64,000 nt of DNA from Opitutaceae bacterium (GTDB lineage: Bacteria; Verrucomicrobiota; Verrucomicrobiia; Opitutales; Opitutaceae): positions 16,969 to 80,968 of the forward strand of contig JANQKV010000056.1 in the NCBI GenBank assembly GCA_028280945.1, in the 5' to 3' direction. How positions within the stretch are numbered: position 1 is the first letter of the stretch; every line of letters begins with the position of its first letter. The notes below the pieces were generated by a model. That model saw only the letters and a program-made list of their open reading frames with translations. It made no database searches and was not told the origin of the DNA. Made by a program: the position numbers and the translations under genes. This document shows, in pieces, positions 26,656-35,539 of this stretch.

Positions 26656-29298
26656 TTATTCATCCCGCAAGGCGACGATGGGATCGACGGCGGTTGCTCG
26701 TCGGGCGGGCAGCCAACAGGCGATCAAAGTCGTGGCGAGCAATAGCCCGGTAATGGCTCCGGCAATGATGGGTTCAGCGGGTGGTAATGCCGGGAGCAGC
26801 GATTGAAGGATCCGGGCTACAGTCCACGCCCCGACTGAACCGATGGCGGTGCCGACCAGCGTGAGTTGCAGTCCCTGACTCAGTATGAGAACGAGAACGT
26901 CCCGCCATTGGGCGCCGAGGGCCATGCGAATGCCGATCTCATTGGTGCGTTGGGCAACGTGTCCTGAGACCACACCGTAGAGACCGATGGCGGCAAGGGT
27001 GAGCCCCAGCAGGGCAAATCCAATCAGGACCTTGCCGATCAACGCGAAATTTGCCGTATTGTTGCGCACGATCCGCGATGCTGGATTGATCTCCGCGACG
27101 GGAAGTTCCGGATCGAGCTCGGCAATGATTTGACGGACGCTTTCCACCAATGTTGCGGGTGGCACAGCACACTTCATGGCGATGGAGAAAGACCGGGGTG
27201 GATTGGAAGCCAAGGGTCGGTAGGTCTGAAATCGCTCGCCCGAGCTGTCTAGATTGGACGCGAACTTCACGTCCTGGACGATTCCCACGATTTCTTGCCA
27301 CTTGTCGGGTTGCCGGGGATGGGCGATTCGTTTGCCTATGGCCGATTCACCCGGCCAAAGACTGTGGGCCATGGATGCACTGATGATGGTCGGGGTGGGT
27401 CCCTCTGCGTCCGCAGGCTGGAAGGGGCGTCCTTCGACGATCGCTATTCCCATGGTTGAGAAGTAGTCTGGAGTCACGAGATTGACATCCCGCATCGGTT
27501 CGGTGCCGGCTTTAAGTGGGGGATGGCCCTCGACAATGTAGTATTGTCCCCAGCCAAAACCATAGAACGGCAATGTGCGGGAAAGTGAAACCCCCTCCAC
27601 CCCGGGCAGGGCGGCAAGACGGGATTCCAATCGATCGTAGAACACCTGTATGGCAGCGTTGTCGGGATACTTGGTTTCCGGCAGGCTCAAACGGGCCGTG
27701 AGCAGGTCGTCGGTTTGCCAACCGACATCACGATCAACAAATCGATCCAACCCCCGCATGAAAAACCCGGCGCCCGTCAGGAGAATCAAGGCGAGCGCAA
27801 CCTCGGCGATGATCAAGCCGTGCCGAAGCCGGGCATGCGCCACCGACGTCGTGCCCCGGCCGGACTGTTTCAGTGCTCCGTTGACGTCGGTGCGTGAAGA
27901 CAGCACCGCCGGCAACAAACCGAAGATCACCGCTGCCAACAGCGCCGCGGCGAAAGCAAAACCGGCGATCCGCCAATCAATGGCCAACGCCGAAGGCTGG
28001 TCCCCCCAGAACGAGTGGGAGCTCAAGGCGGCGTTCACCCATGCGGCGATCAACAGCCCCAATCCACCTCCGCCGAGTGCGAGGACCAATGACTCTGCCA
28101 ACGAATGCCAGATCAACCTGATACGGGAGGCCCCGAGAGCGGCCCGGATGGCGTGTTCGCGGGTGCGCAAAACGTTTCGGGCAAAGAAAAGGTTGGCCAA
28201 GTTGACGCAGGCGATCAGGAGCACGCAGGTCGCCAAGCCCATCGCAAACAAGGTGAGGAGACGGACCATCTTATCCTGAGTGGAGCGCACGAACGGGATG
28301 AGGTTCATCCCCGTTTCCGAGTTGGTGGCGGGATGAACCAATGCCAGCGCGGCACAGTGCGAGTTCATTTCCGCATGAGCCATGGCAACCGTGGCTTCCG
28401 GGCTGAGTCGCCCGAGCATCGAGAGCCAGTTGCTTCCCCGTGCTTCCAAGTCGTCCGCCGCAAACGAGAGGGGTTTCCAGCCCGAGATCGAACCCCACAA
28501 CATCGGATCTTCAAATCCCGCCGGCATGATCCCCACGATGTGGATCAGCTCACCGTCGAGACGTATGGACTGACCCAGAATACTGGGATCGGCAGCGAAT
28601 CTCTGCTGCCAGAATGCATGCGTGATCACGACAACATCATCATTGTCCGGTTGATCATCCTCCGGGGTAAGGGAACGTCCCAGTTCCGGAGACACACCCA
28701 GGGCCGCGAAGAAGTTTCCGGAAACGGCCAACATCTGCAATTGTTCGGCGGGTTGCCCGGGTTCGGCATGATTGACGCTGGTTCGAGCATACGCGGCGAG
28801 GTGGCTGAACGACTTGGTCCGGTCTCGCAGATCGACGTAGTTGGCCGGCGAATGCGGTGCATCCTGCATGGTTGGAGTTGTCCGAAAAACGCGGATCAAT
28901 TGGTCCGATTCCGGATAGGGCGCCCGGTGAAACAGCAAGGCATCAAGTATGCTGAACATCGACGTATTCACCCCGACGCCGAGGGCGAGGGTAAGGAGGG
29001 CAATTGAAGTGAAGGCTGGGGCTTTCATGAGAGAGCGCACTCCGAATCGCAGATCGCGACCGAGCACGGTCAGGTTTGCTCCCAACCTTGCATCCCTGAC
29101 TTCTTCGGTGCGGGCGTCGATGGAGCCGAACATGGCCTTGGCTCGGCGATGGGCGGTTGCGGGACTTTCGCCATGAGCAATTAGGCGTTCGGTTTCCGCT
29201 TCTACATGAAACTGCATCTCTTCCGCCATTTCGCGCTCAAAGCTGCGCCGGCCAATCACACGTCTGAGCCGGGTGAATACGCTTTTGATTTTTGGCAT
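26656..29298 (-). CDS. ADOP-family FtsX/MacB-like permease 6 (first of the series)
   Basis: 880 residues when started at MPKIKSVFTRLRRVI; the ORF track extends 26 codons to a GTG at 29376, through Ser/Pro-rich sequence unlike its paralogues. The prefix domain ('EMAEEMQFHVEAETERLIAH', 'MFGSIDARTEEVRDARLG'), 'TSIALLTLALGVGVNTSMFS', and 'CVLLIACVNLANLFFARNVL' are intact, and the end reads 'AVDPIVALRDE'. It is divergent from the cytochrome c gene, so the series promoter should lie in 29299-29582. Confidence 0.88.
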   Translation of the reverse strand: MPKIKSVFTRLRRVIGRRSFEREMAEEMQFHVEAETERLIAHGESPATAHRRAKAMFGSIDARTEEVRDARLGANLTVLGRDLRFGVRSLMKAPAFTSIALLTLALGVGVNTSMFSILDALLFHRAPYPESDQLIRVFRTTPTMQDAPHSPANYVDLRDRTKSFSHLAAYARTSVNHAEPGQPAEQLQMLAVSGNFFAALGVSPELGRSLTPEDDQPDNDDVVVITHAFWQQRFAADPSILGQSIRLDGELIHIVGIMPAGFEDPMLWGSISGWKPLSFAADDLEARGSNWLSMLGRLSPEATVAMAHAEMNSHCAALALVHPATNSETGMNLIPFVRSTQDKMVRLLTLFAMGLATCVLLIACVNLANLFFARNVLRTREHAIRAALGASRIRLIWHSLAESLVLALGGGGLGLLIAAWVNAALSSHSFWGDQPSALAIDWRIAGFAFAAALLAAVIFGLLPAVLSSRTDVNGALKQSGRGTTSVAHARLRHGLIIAEVALALILLTGAGFFMRGLDRFVDRDVGWQTDDLLTARLSLPETKYPDNAAIQVFYDRLESRLAALPGVEGVSLSRTLPFYGFGWGQYYIVEGHPPLKAGTEPMRDVNLVTPDYFSTMGIAIVEGRPFQPADAEGPTPTIISASMAHSLWPGESAIGKRIAHPRQPDKWQEIVGIVQDVKFASNLDSSGERFQTYRPLASNPPRSFSIAMKCAVPPATLVESVRQIIAELDPELPVAEINPASRIVRNNTANFALIGKVLIGFALLGLTLAAIGLYGVVSGHVAQRTNEIGIRMALGAQWRDVLVLILSQGLQLTLVGTAIGSVGAWTVARILQSLLPALPPAEPIIAGAITGLLLATTLIACWLPARRATAVDPIVALRDE

Positions 29299-29582
29299 AG
29301 CGGAGGGCGAGCGTGACGATTGAGGATGGGGGGGAGATAGGCTCTTTCCTAGATTGTCGACATGAGAGACAGGCACTCCTGTCGATTGTCAAGGAGAACG
29401 CTCTCTTGGTGGATAAGTTACGGGAAAAGTGCCTCGAATCGGTTGACCGCGGCGCTGCCTTCTGGTCGACGTTCCCTGATTCTTCAGCCATCTGCGGGGA
29501 GGGAATCATGGCATCCGGTTTCTTTCCGACCTTCCCCACACAAGGTTTGTAACCGCCGTTGATTCCATGCGTCTTGATTTTG
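29299..29582. promoter_or_regulatory. Divergent region between permease 6 and the cytochrome c gene
   Basis: About 284 bp that must carry the promoters of the ADOP series and of the cytochrome gene. I see no clear operator palindrome; several small ORFs in the track cross it in different frames and none looks coding. Confidence 0.4.
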
Positions 29583-31061
29583 ATGCGAAGAATCCCCCTC
29601 CGGCTGGCGGTGGCATTTACTTTCGGGATAGGTTTGGCCGGTGTTTTGCCGGCCCAACAAAATCCGGGGCAGTCGCGTCGCCAGACGTCGGGCGATGATT
29701 GGTCCATCTCGGAATACAGCGGATCTCGTTCGGTGCAGGACGTGCGGGTGGCGATGGCTTCCAAGGGCTTCGCCTGGCTGAGCGGTTCTCCGGCGGACAA
29801 CGAAAAACTGTCCATTGGCAAGAACGCCCAGTTCTTTGGATTTGTGGCGCTCCGTCTCGAAAGTGGTCGGGCGGCGAATCGTGGAGCATTGGGCAGAGCG
29901 TTCTTCGATTTGGCCACTTCGGATCAGCGGGAGATATTAACCGAGGCGGTTAGGCGGGAAACCCCATTGCTTGAAGCCTGGTGGGAAAGCCGTGCCCGGC
30001 TGCTGCGGCTTTATGAGAATCACCTTTACATGGGGGAAGAATTGGATCGCGACCGTTTGGAAGCGGCCGGGATCGAATTCTCCCGATTGGGCGTTTCCGT
30101 GGCTGTCATCGAGGCGAAGGCTTTTGCGCGATTGGAGGATTCCCTGAGTGAAGCCCAGCTCGAAAAGCTCCACGCTTGGCGCGAAGACCCTGAGAAAACC
30201 AAGTCGTTGGCCGCGGAAATCCGAGTGGAGGCAACGGGTTTCGACCGGCGGGAGAACAAACAATTGGAGGATTTGTTTGCCAAGGCGTTCTCTTGGCTGA
30301 CGGGAACTCCCGAGGACAACGAAATCATCCCCTTGGGCCAGCCCGCGCAGTTTTTCGGTTTTGTGTCCATCCGCCACAAGAGCGGGCACGCGGCTAGCCG
30401 GGGGCGAATCTCCAAGTCGTTCCAGGCCATCCTCTCTCACCGGCAGCGATCAGAGATCAAAAGGGCTGCTCGCGATCAGGAGTCGGTAGTCCGCCATTTT
30501 CTGAAGCAACGGCATCTCCTGCTGGGACAGTTGGCATTGCTACGATATGCTGCCGAAGACTTCGACGAAGCGCGGGTGCGGGAACTGGCTGCAGAAATGG
30601 GAAGGGCCGAGACAGAGGCCGGACGTATCGAGGCGGAGGCGTATCGCCGAATCCGCAACAGCATGACCGATGAGCAGGTGGAGGCGATGATGCGATTGCG
30701 CGGCGACTACATCGTGGATCCATCCGAGGTGGAGCTGTTGACTGATCGGGAACGCGGAGCGCGTTTGGCCGTGCTGTGCGCGGGATGCCACGGTCCGGCG
30801 GGGCAATACCAGAAGGGCATGTTGGCCCCGAATCTGGATGGCATGTTTGATCGGCCCATCGCCTCGGCGGCTGACTTTGAATTTTCCCATTCCCTGATCG
30901 AACTCCGGGAAGAGCGGGGACCGGACTGGTCGGACGAGCTGCTCGAACACTACATCGCAAATCCCAAGGGTCTGGTGCCGGGCACCAAGATGGAATTTCA
31001 GGGATTACTGAATGCCAAAGACCGCGCGGTCCTGATTGATCATTTGAGACGAACTCGTTAA
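29583..31061 (+). CDS. Secreted cytochrome c protein with a duplicated helical domain
   Basis: 492 residues from the ATG at 29583. A signal peptide (MRRIPLRLAVAFTFGIGLAG) is followed by two tandem copies of a charged helical domain of about 140 residues, roughly 61-200 and 234-375: 'KGFAWLSGSPADNE...AQFFGFVALRLESGRAANRG' and 'KAFSWLTGTPEDNE...AQFFGFVSIRHKSGHAASRG'. The copies resemble Spy/CpxP-like helical proteins in composition. At the C-terminus a single cytochrome c domain has 'CAGCH' at residue 399 and the likely axial Met in 'PGTKMEFQGLL'. It is periplasmic. Electron transfer partner and the duplicated domain's role are unknown. Confidence 0.8.
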   Translation: MRRIPLRLAVAFTFGIGLAGVLPAQQNPGQSRRQTSGDDWSISEYSGSRSVQDVRVAMASKGFAWLSGSPADNEKLSIGKNAQFFGFVALRLESGRAANRGALGRAFFDLATSDQREILTEAVRRETPLLEAWWESRARLLRLYENHLYMGEELDRDRLEAAGIEFSRLGVSVAVIEAKAFARLEDSLSEAQLEKLHAWREDPEKTKSLAAEIRVEATGFDRRENKQLEDLFAKAFSWLTGTPEDNEIIPLGQPAQFFGFVSIRHKSGHAASRGRISKSFQAILSHRQRSEIKRAARDQESVVRHFLKQRHLLLGQLALLRYAAEDFDEARVRELAAEMGRAETEAGRIEAEAYRRIRNSMTDEQVEAMMRLRGDYIVDPSEVELLTDRERGARLAVLCAGCHGPAGQYQKGMLAPNLDGMFDRPIASAADFEFSHSLIELREERGPDWSDELLEHYIANPKGLVPGTKMEFQGLLNAKDRAVLIDHLRRTR

Positions 31062-31135
31062 CGAGTCCCGCTCACGGTAACGGATTTATTCTGATTGCTT
31101 TGACTGCCCGGATTCCGAACCGATGACGGGCAAGC

Positions 31136-32104
31136 ATGCCGCTGATTGAATCCACCTATCGAGCCCCTTGGGGGTTGGCCAATGGGCATGTCCAGTCGAT
31201 CTGGCCGGCGGTGGGGCGGCGGGTGTCAGCGGTGCCCTGGGAGCGGGAGCGGATTGCAACGCCGGATAATGATTTTCTGGACTTGGATGTTTGGGCTTCG
31301 GGCCGGAATCGCGTGGCGGTTCTCTCACACGGCCTCGAAGGCAACAGCAACCAACCCTACATTCGCGGTATGGCCCATGCCCTGCACCGGCGGGGGTGGG
31401 ATGTGGTGGCGTGGAATTGCCGGGGCTGCAGCGGCGAGCCCAATCGGCAACTGCGCTTCTACCACAGCGGCTCGTCCGATGACTTGGGCACGGTGGTGGA
31501 TTACCTGCTGGCGGCGAGACCTTGGGCTGTGGTGGCTCTGGTCGGCTTCAGCTTGGGAGGGAACCAGACCCTCAAGTATTTGGGCGAGCGGGGCGACGCG
31601 GTGGATCCACGGATCATGGGAGCAGTGACGTTTTCCGTGCCCTGCGACCTGGCGGCGAGCTCAGTGCGACTGGGGGAGTGGCAAAACCGGATCTACATGG
31701 CGCGTTTCATGCGCACCCTGCGCGAAAAGGTGCGATGGAAGGCTGAACGATTCCCGGATCGACTCGACCTCAACGGATTGGACGCGGTGCGCACCTTTCG
31801 TGAGTTCGATGATCGCTACACCGCCCCGCTGCACGGGTTCACCGATGCGTCGGACTATTGGGACCGGTGCGGGAGTATCCGCTTCGTGGAAGATATTGGG
31901 GTGCCGACACTGTTGGTAAACGCGGCCAACGATCCGTTTCTGGCGGGACGGTGTTATCCCCGAGATTTGGCGGCCGATCATAGGTTCCTTCACTTGGAAG
32001 TGCCGGCATCCGGCGGGCATGTGGGGTTCATTACCCGGGGAGAGGAATACTGGTCGGAAAGTCGGGCGGGGGAGTTTCTGGAGGATTTGGCAAGTAGTGC
32101 ATAG
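31136..32104 (+). CDS. YheT-type alpha/beta hydrolase
   Basis: 322 residues, the normal size for this family. 'NRVAVLSHGLEGNSNQPYIR' gives the oxyanion-hole HG region, 'RGWDVVAWNCRGCSGEPNR' is characteristic of YheT/EMB8 proteins, 'VGFSLGGNQTLKYLG' is the nucleophile elbow (Ser), and 'PTLLVNAANDPFL' and 'ASGGHVGFI' supply the acidic residue and His. Likely a cytoplasmic esterase of unknown substrate. It follows the cytochrome gene by 74 nt. Confidence 0.9.
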   Translation: MPLIESTYRAPWGLANGHVQSIWPAVGRRVSAVPWERERIATPDNDFLDLDVWASGRNRVAVLSHGLEGNSNQPYIRGMAHALHRRGWDVVAWNCRGCSGEPNRQLRFYHSGSSDDLGTVVDYLLAARPWAVVALVGFSLGGNQTLKYLGERGDAVDPRIMGAVTFSVPCDLAASSVRLGEWQNRIYMARFMRTLREKVRWKAERFPDRLDLNGLDAVRTFREFDDRYTAPLHGFTDASDYWDRCGSIRFVEDIGVPTLLVNAANDPFLAGRCYPRDLAADHRFLHLEVPASGGHVGFITRGEEYWSESRAGEFLEDLASSA

Positions 32105-32501
32105 TTTGATGCACGATTCAGCTTTTACAGAAGGCAACGAAGGGAACGAAGGCTTGGGAGCGGGGAGGCCCAGCTTGGTTTCCTTCGTTGGCTCCTATAA
32201 CAAAGACCCAATTTTTACAGAAAGGAGCGGAAGATTGTGCTGCGGTGGGGCAGAGAGGTTTTCTACAGGAGTTAACCGAGAAAAGCAGAGGAGTGGCTTC
32301 CTTGACTTCGTTTCCTTCTGTAAAACTCAGCGTTGGAGTGGCTCTTTTTTGCTCCGTTTCCTCCTGTGAAAGAGAGGCGCCGGAGTTTGTGCGGTTGCTG
32401 GCGCAGAGCCCTGCTTCTCTTGGGGTAACAACCGGGATTAAACCCACTGCTTGCGTGCTCTCAGCAGAACCTGTCCAATCCTGCGCTCCCGTCTTCCTGC
32501 T
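32105..32501. other. 397-bp gene-free region filled with inverted repeats
   Basis: No gene. The region is mostly made of the interspersed repeat modules listed at 32123-32372, then about 100 bp of unassigned sequence before the DoxX start. ORF track lines here (32019-32369, 32118-32600, 32188-32505) run through the repeats and are not called. Confidence 0.7.
32123..32372. repeat. Complex intergenic inverted-repeat element, copy 1
   Basis: Two module types alternate. Module A, ttttacagaaggcaacgaag (32123-), recurs in reverse as 'tttccttcgttggctcc' (about 32179) and 'cttcgtttccttctgtaaaa' (32306-32325). Module B, acaggagttaaccgagaaaa (32265-), followed by gcagaggagtggc, recurs in reverse as 'gctccgtttcctcctgtgaa' (32351-32370). 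The same modules are found at 40365-40550. Both copies lie between two plus-strand genes. The element could fold into large cruciform or hairpin structures; how it spreads is unknown. Confidence 0.75.
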
Positions 32502-32918
32502 ATGAACAAATTCCTTCGTCTTTCTTTCCTCCCTCAAAGCCGGGATCTCGCGCTGTTGCTGCTGCGTATTGGATTTGGCGGTTACATGCTGATTTTCCAC
32601 GGCTGGGGTAAACTCATGGGTTGGTCCAAACTCAGCGGCGGTTTTCCCGATCCGCTGGGGGTGAGCTCACCGGTGAGTCTGGGATTGACGATTTTTGCCG
32701 AGGTCCTGATGGCGGCGCTGCTGATGATCGGACTCTACACCCGGTTGTCTGCGCTCATCCTTACCTTCACCATGGGCGTGGCGTTCTTCATGGTGCACGG
32801 CGGCCAGCTTGCCGGCGAGGGCAACGGTGAATTAGCGGCGATCTATGGTATCGCTTACCTCGCGCTCATCTTCACCGGTGGCGGCAAGTTTTCGGTCGAC
32901 CAAAAAATGGGCGGCTGA
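32502..32918 (+). CDS. DoxX family membrane protein
   Basis: 138 residues from the ATG at 32502; the ORF track starts 17 codons earlier. Four membrane helices are visible, beginning 'LALLLLRIGFGGYMLIFHGW' and including 'GLTIFAEVLMAALLMIGLYT' and 'ALILTFTMGVAFFMVHGG'. The 'R.GFG..ML.HG..K' start is the DoxX signature. Members act in sulfur oxidation or redox-stress membrane complexes, but most are uncharacterised, and this one has no informative neighbours. Confidence 0.88.
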   Translation: MNKFLRLSFLPQSRDLALLLLRIGFGGYMLIFHGWGKLMGWSKLSGGFPDPLGVSSPVSLGLTIFAEVLMAALLMIGLYTRLSALILTFTMGVAFFMVHGGQLAGEGNGELAAIYGIAYLALIFTGGGKFSVDQKMGG

Positions 32919-32924
32919 TCGGCG

Positions 32925-35408
32925 TCAGTCGGCACGGAGAGCTTTGACTGGGTCCGCCCGGGCAGCCCGCCAGGCGGGGACCAACGCCGCGCTCAGGCAA
33001 GCGAGGGTGGTCAGCAGCAGCACTCCCGAGTAGGCCGGCAGGCCTTGAGGCAATTCGTCGAAATTAAGCGCAGACGGAAGATAAACCGTCACAAAGGCGT
33101 AGCCGACGGCCAATCCGATCAGCGTCCCGGGAACGACCTGCCAAGCGATGGGTTTGAGCACGTGGCTGATGATGTGACCCAATTGAGCACCCAAGGCGAC
33201 TCTGACGCCGAACTCGCGGGTGCGCATGCGGGTGCTGAAACTCACCACCGAATACAATCCGGCGAAGGCGAGCAGCAGGGCACTGACCCCAAAAATCGTA
33301 AAAATATTGGTCAGCAGGGTGAGCATGCGCAGTTGGATCAACAGAACGTCCCCCACGGTGTGGACCGGCGTCTTGGGTGAATTGTGTGGGTCGAGTTCCC
33401 GCAACAAAGCCTCGATGGCGGGAATGTGCCGATGCAGGTCACCGCTGCCGCGCATCATGAGTTGTTGGTTGCGATCCAGAATCTGGGTCGAGGGAAGAAA
33501 CAACTCGCCGCGTGAAGGCTCCTCACCGAGCACCGGGGCGGGGGCGATATCGGGCACCACACCCACCACGGTCATCCACGTGGTGTTTTCTTCAAACACG
33601 CCCCGCCAACGCTGGGGGACCGCCTGGGGGTCGGGAGATTGCAGTTGCTGGCCAATGGGATTTTCACGCGGCCAGTAGTGCTGGGCAAACCGCTGGCTCA
33701 CCAGGCAGACCGGCATTCCCTCCTCGACATCGTGTTCGCTGAAGACCCGGCCTTGCAGGGGCTGGATGCGCAGCACGTCAAAATAATCCGGCGAAACAAT
33801 CTGAGTATCGACGCGCTCAGGTGGAGCCTCTGGATCGCGCTCCAGGCTGGCAAAGCGAACCTCGCGCCGCGGTATGCCAAGAAAGTTGAAGCTGTTGGTG
33901 GTGGCCACCAAGTCGATGCCGTTGATCGCTTCCGCCCGGTCTTTGAACCGGCGCACGAAGGCATCCACATCCGCCTTGGTTTCGTAGTTGAAGGAAGTAT
34001 TGGTCCGCAGATGCACGGTGAGCACCGCATCGGGATCGTAGGACCGCTCCCGGGTCTGGAGCTCCCGGAGGGTGAAGATCATCATGGTTGCCGTGACCAG
34101 CAGTGCCCCGGAAAGAGCGATCTGCAGGGTGGTCAGAGTTCGCGCCAATCGCCCGACATAGATGCCCGAAGACGTGCGCATGTCGTCCTTGAGCACGGTT
34201 ATGGTATCGACCCGGGAAGCCCGCAGGGCGGGGATGAGGCTCGATCCAAACGTCGCCACGATCATGAAGCCGGCCGCACTTATCCACATGCGCCAGTCGA
34301 TGTCCATGTGCCACCAGTAAGGGCGGAAGGAGTTGGCAGCGTAGAAATCCCAAATCAAGCCCGCTCCCCAGTAGGCCAACCCCAGCCCAACCACGATGCC
34401 GCCCAGGCAAATGACCAGTCCCTCGACCAGCACATGCCCCACCAGAGCTCCCCGACTGGCGCCCAACGCGCTGCGGACGGCGAGCTCCCCGGAGCGCCGG
34501 GCGGTGCGGGCCATGACGAGGTTGGAAACGTTGGCGCAGGAGATCGCCAACACCATCAGGGCGAACCCCAGCATCAGCCAAAGCAGACGATTTTGCGTGG
34601 TCGAAACAAACGCGTCGTTGAACGCCTCCAAGTCGGAGGCGACGCGACGTTCGCCGATTTCAGGGTGGGTTTCGGCGAAGCGCGCGATGATGCCGTTGAT
34701 CTCGGTTTCGGCTGATTGATTGGACACCCCGGGTTTCAATCGACCGATAACCCGAACCTGGGGCTGGGCATTCCATGGCCGGCCTTGCCACTGCGCCCAT
34801 GGGGCGGGGAGCCACAGGTCGTGGGTCGATGGAAATCGGAATCCCTCGGGCATCACCCCAATGATGGTGAAGGGGCGGCCGTTGAGGATCACATCCTGGC
34901 CGAGAGCCGAAGCTTCCCCACCGTAGTGACGTTGCCACATGTCGTGTGAAATGATGGCCTTGGTATCAGCTCCGGGGACCTGATCGTCCGGTGTAAACAT
35001 CGAGCCCAGCAAAGGACGGACGCCACAAAGTCCAAACAGCGATGAATCCACCCGTGCTGCGACAACGCGCTGGGCCAGCTCAGTCCCGTTGGGATTGCTG
35101 AATGCGGGAAACCAGTCCTGGAAAATGGCGATGCCGTCGAAGCTTTGGACCTCTGCGGCCAAGGTTTGGGCCTCGAGCAATGTATAGGGCAGGCGCGAGG
35201 TGGGCCCCCTTTCCAGATCACGCTGCAGCAGGACCTGCAGGTCGGAGCCGGCGGCGGCGGGTTTGCTCCACAACACGCCGTTGATCTGGGTGAGCATGGT
35301 GAGCGAAAGCCCCAGGCCAATGCCCATCACGATCACGGCCATGAGGGAGTTGGACCAGTCCTTGGTCAGAGTTCGAAAACTGAGGCGGAGATTCGCGAGC
35401 AAAGACAT
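32925..35408 (-). CDS. MacB/FtsX-like ABC permease without prefix domain (permease 7)
   Basis: 827 residues. It has the same duplicated FtsX/MacB_PCD plan as the ADOP permeases ('GFALMVLAISCANVSNLVMARTARRSGELAVRSALG', C-terminal 'FGVRVALGAQLGHIISHVLK' and 'ARADPVKALRAD'). It begins directly at the first membrane segment (MSLLANLRLSFRTLTKDWSN) and lacks the 80-residue prefix with 'DARTEEVRD'. It is convergent with the DoxX gene, 6 bp apart, and separate from the six-gene series. No ATPase is adjacent. Confidence 0.87.
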   Translation of the reverse strand: MSLLANLRLSFRTLTKDWSNSLMAVIVMGIGLGLSLTMLTQINGVLWSKPAAAGSDLQVLLQRDLERGPTSRLPYTLLEAQTLAAEVQSFDGIAIFQDWFPAFSNPNGTELAQRVVAARVDSSLFGLCGVRPLLGSMFTPDDQVPGADTKAIISHDMWQRHYGGEASALGQDVILNGRPFTIIGVMPEGFRFPSTHDLWLPAPWAQWQGRPWNAQPQVRVIGRLKPGVSNQSAETEINGIIARFAETHPEIGERRVASDLEAFNDAFVSTTQNRLLWLMLGFALMVLAISCANVSNLVMARTARRSGELAVRSALGASRGALVGHVLVEGLVICLGGIVVGLGLAYWGAGLIWDFYAANSFRPYWWHMDIDWRMWISAAGFMIVATFGSSLIPALRASRVDTITVLKDDMRTSSGIYVGRLARTLTTLQIALSGALLVTATMMIFTLRELQTRERSYDPDAVLTVHLRTNTSFNYETKADVDAFVRRFKDRAEAINGIDLVATTNSFNFLGIPRREVRFASLERDPEAPPERVDTQIVSPDYFDVLRIQPLQGRVFSEHDVEEGMPVCLVSQRFAQHYWPRENPIGQQLQSPDPQAVPQRWRGVFEENTTWMTVVGVVPDIAPAPVLGEEPSRGELFLPSTQILDRNQQLMMRGSGDLHRHIPAIEALLRELDPHNSPKTPVHTVGDVLLIQLRMLTLLTNIFTIFGVSALLLAFAGLYSVVSFSTRMRTREFGVRVALGAQLGHIISHVLKPIAWQVVPGTLIGLAVGYAFVTVYLPSALNFDELPQGLPAYSGVLLLTTLACLSAALVPAWRAARADPVKALRAD

Positions 35409-35539
35409 GGCGGAGGGAATTGCGGGTGGGGCAGGAAGGAGCCCGCATCATGCCTTTTTTCACGTTCCCACAACAGGCTCCGCCGGGCGGACCGTTAGGT
35501 GGAGCCGCACGCGTGCGAGCGATGACAAAATCAGCCGGT

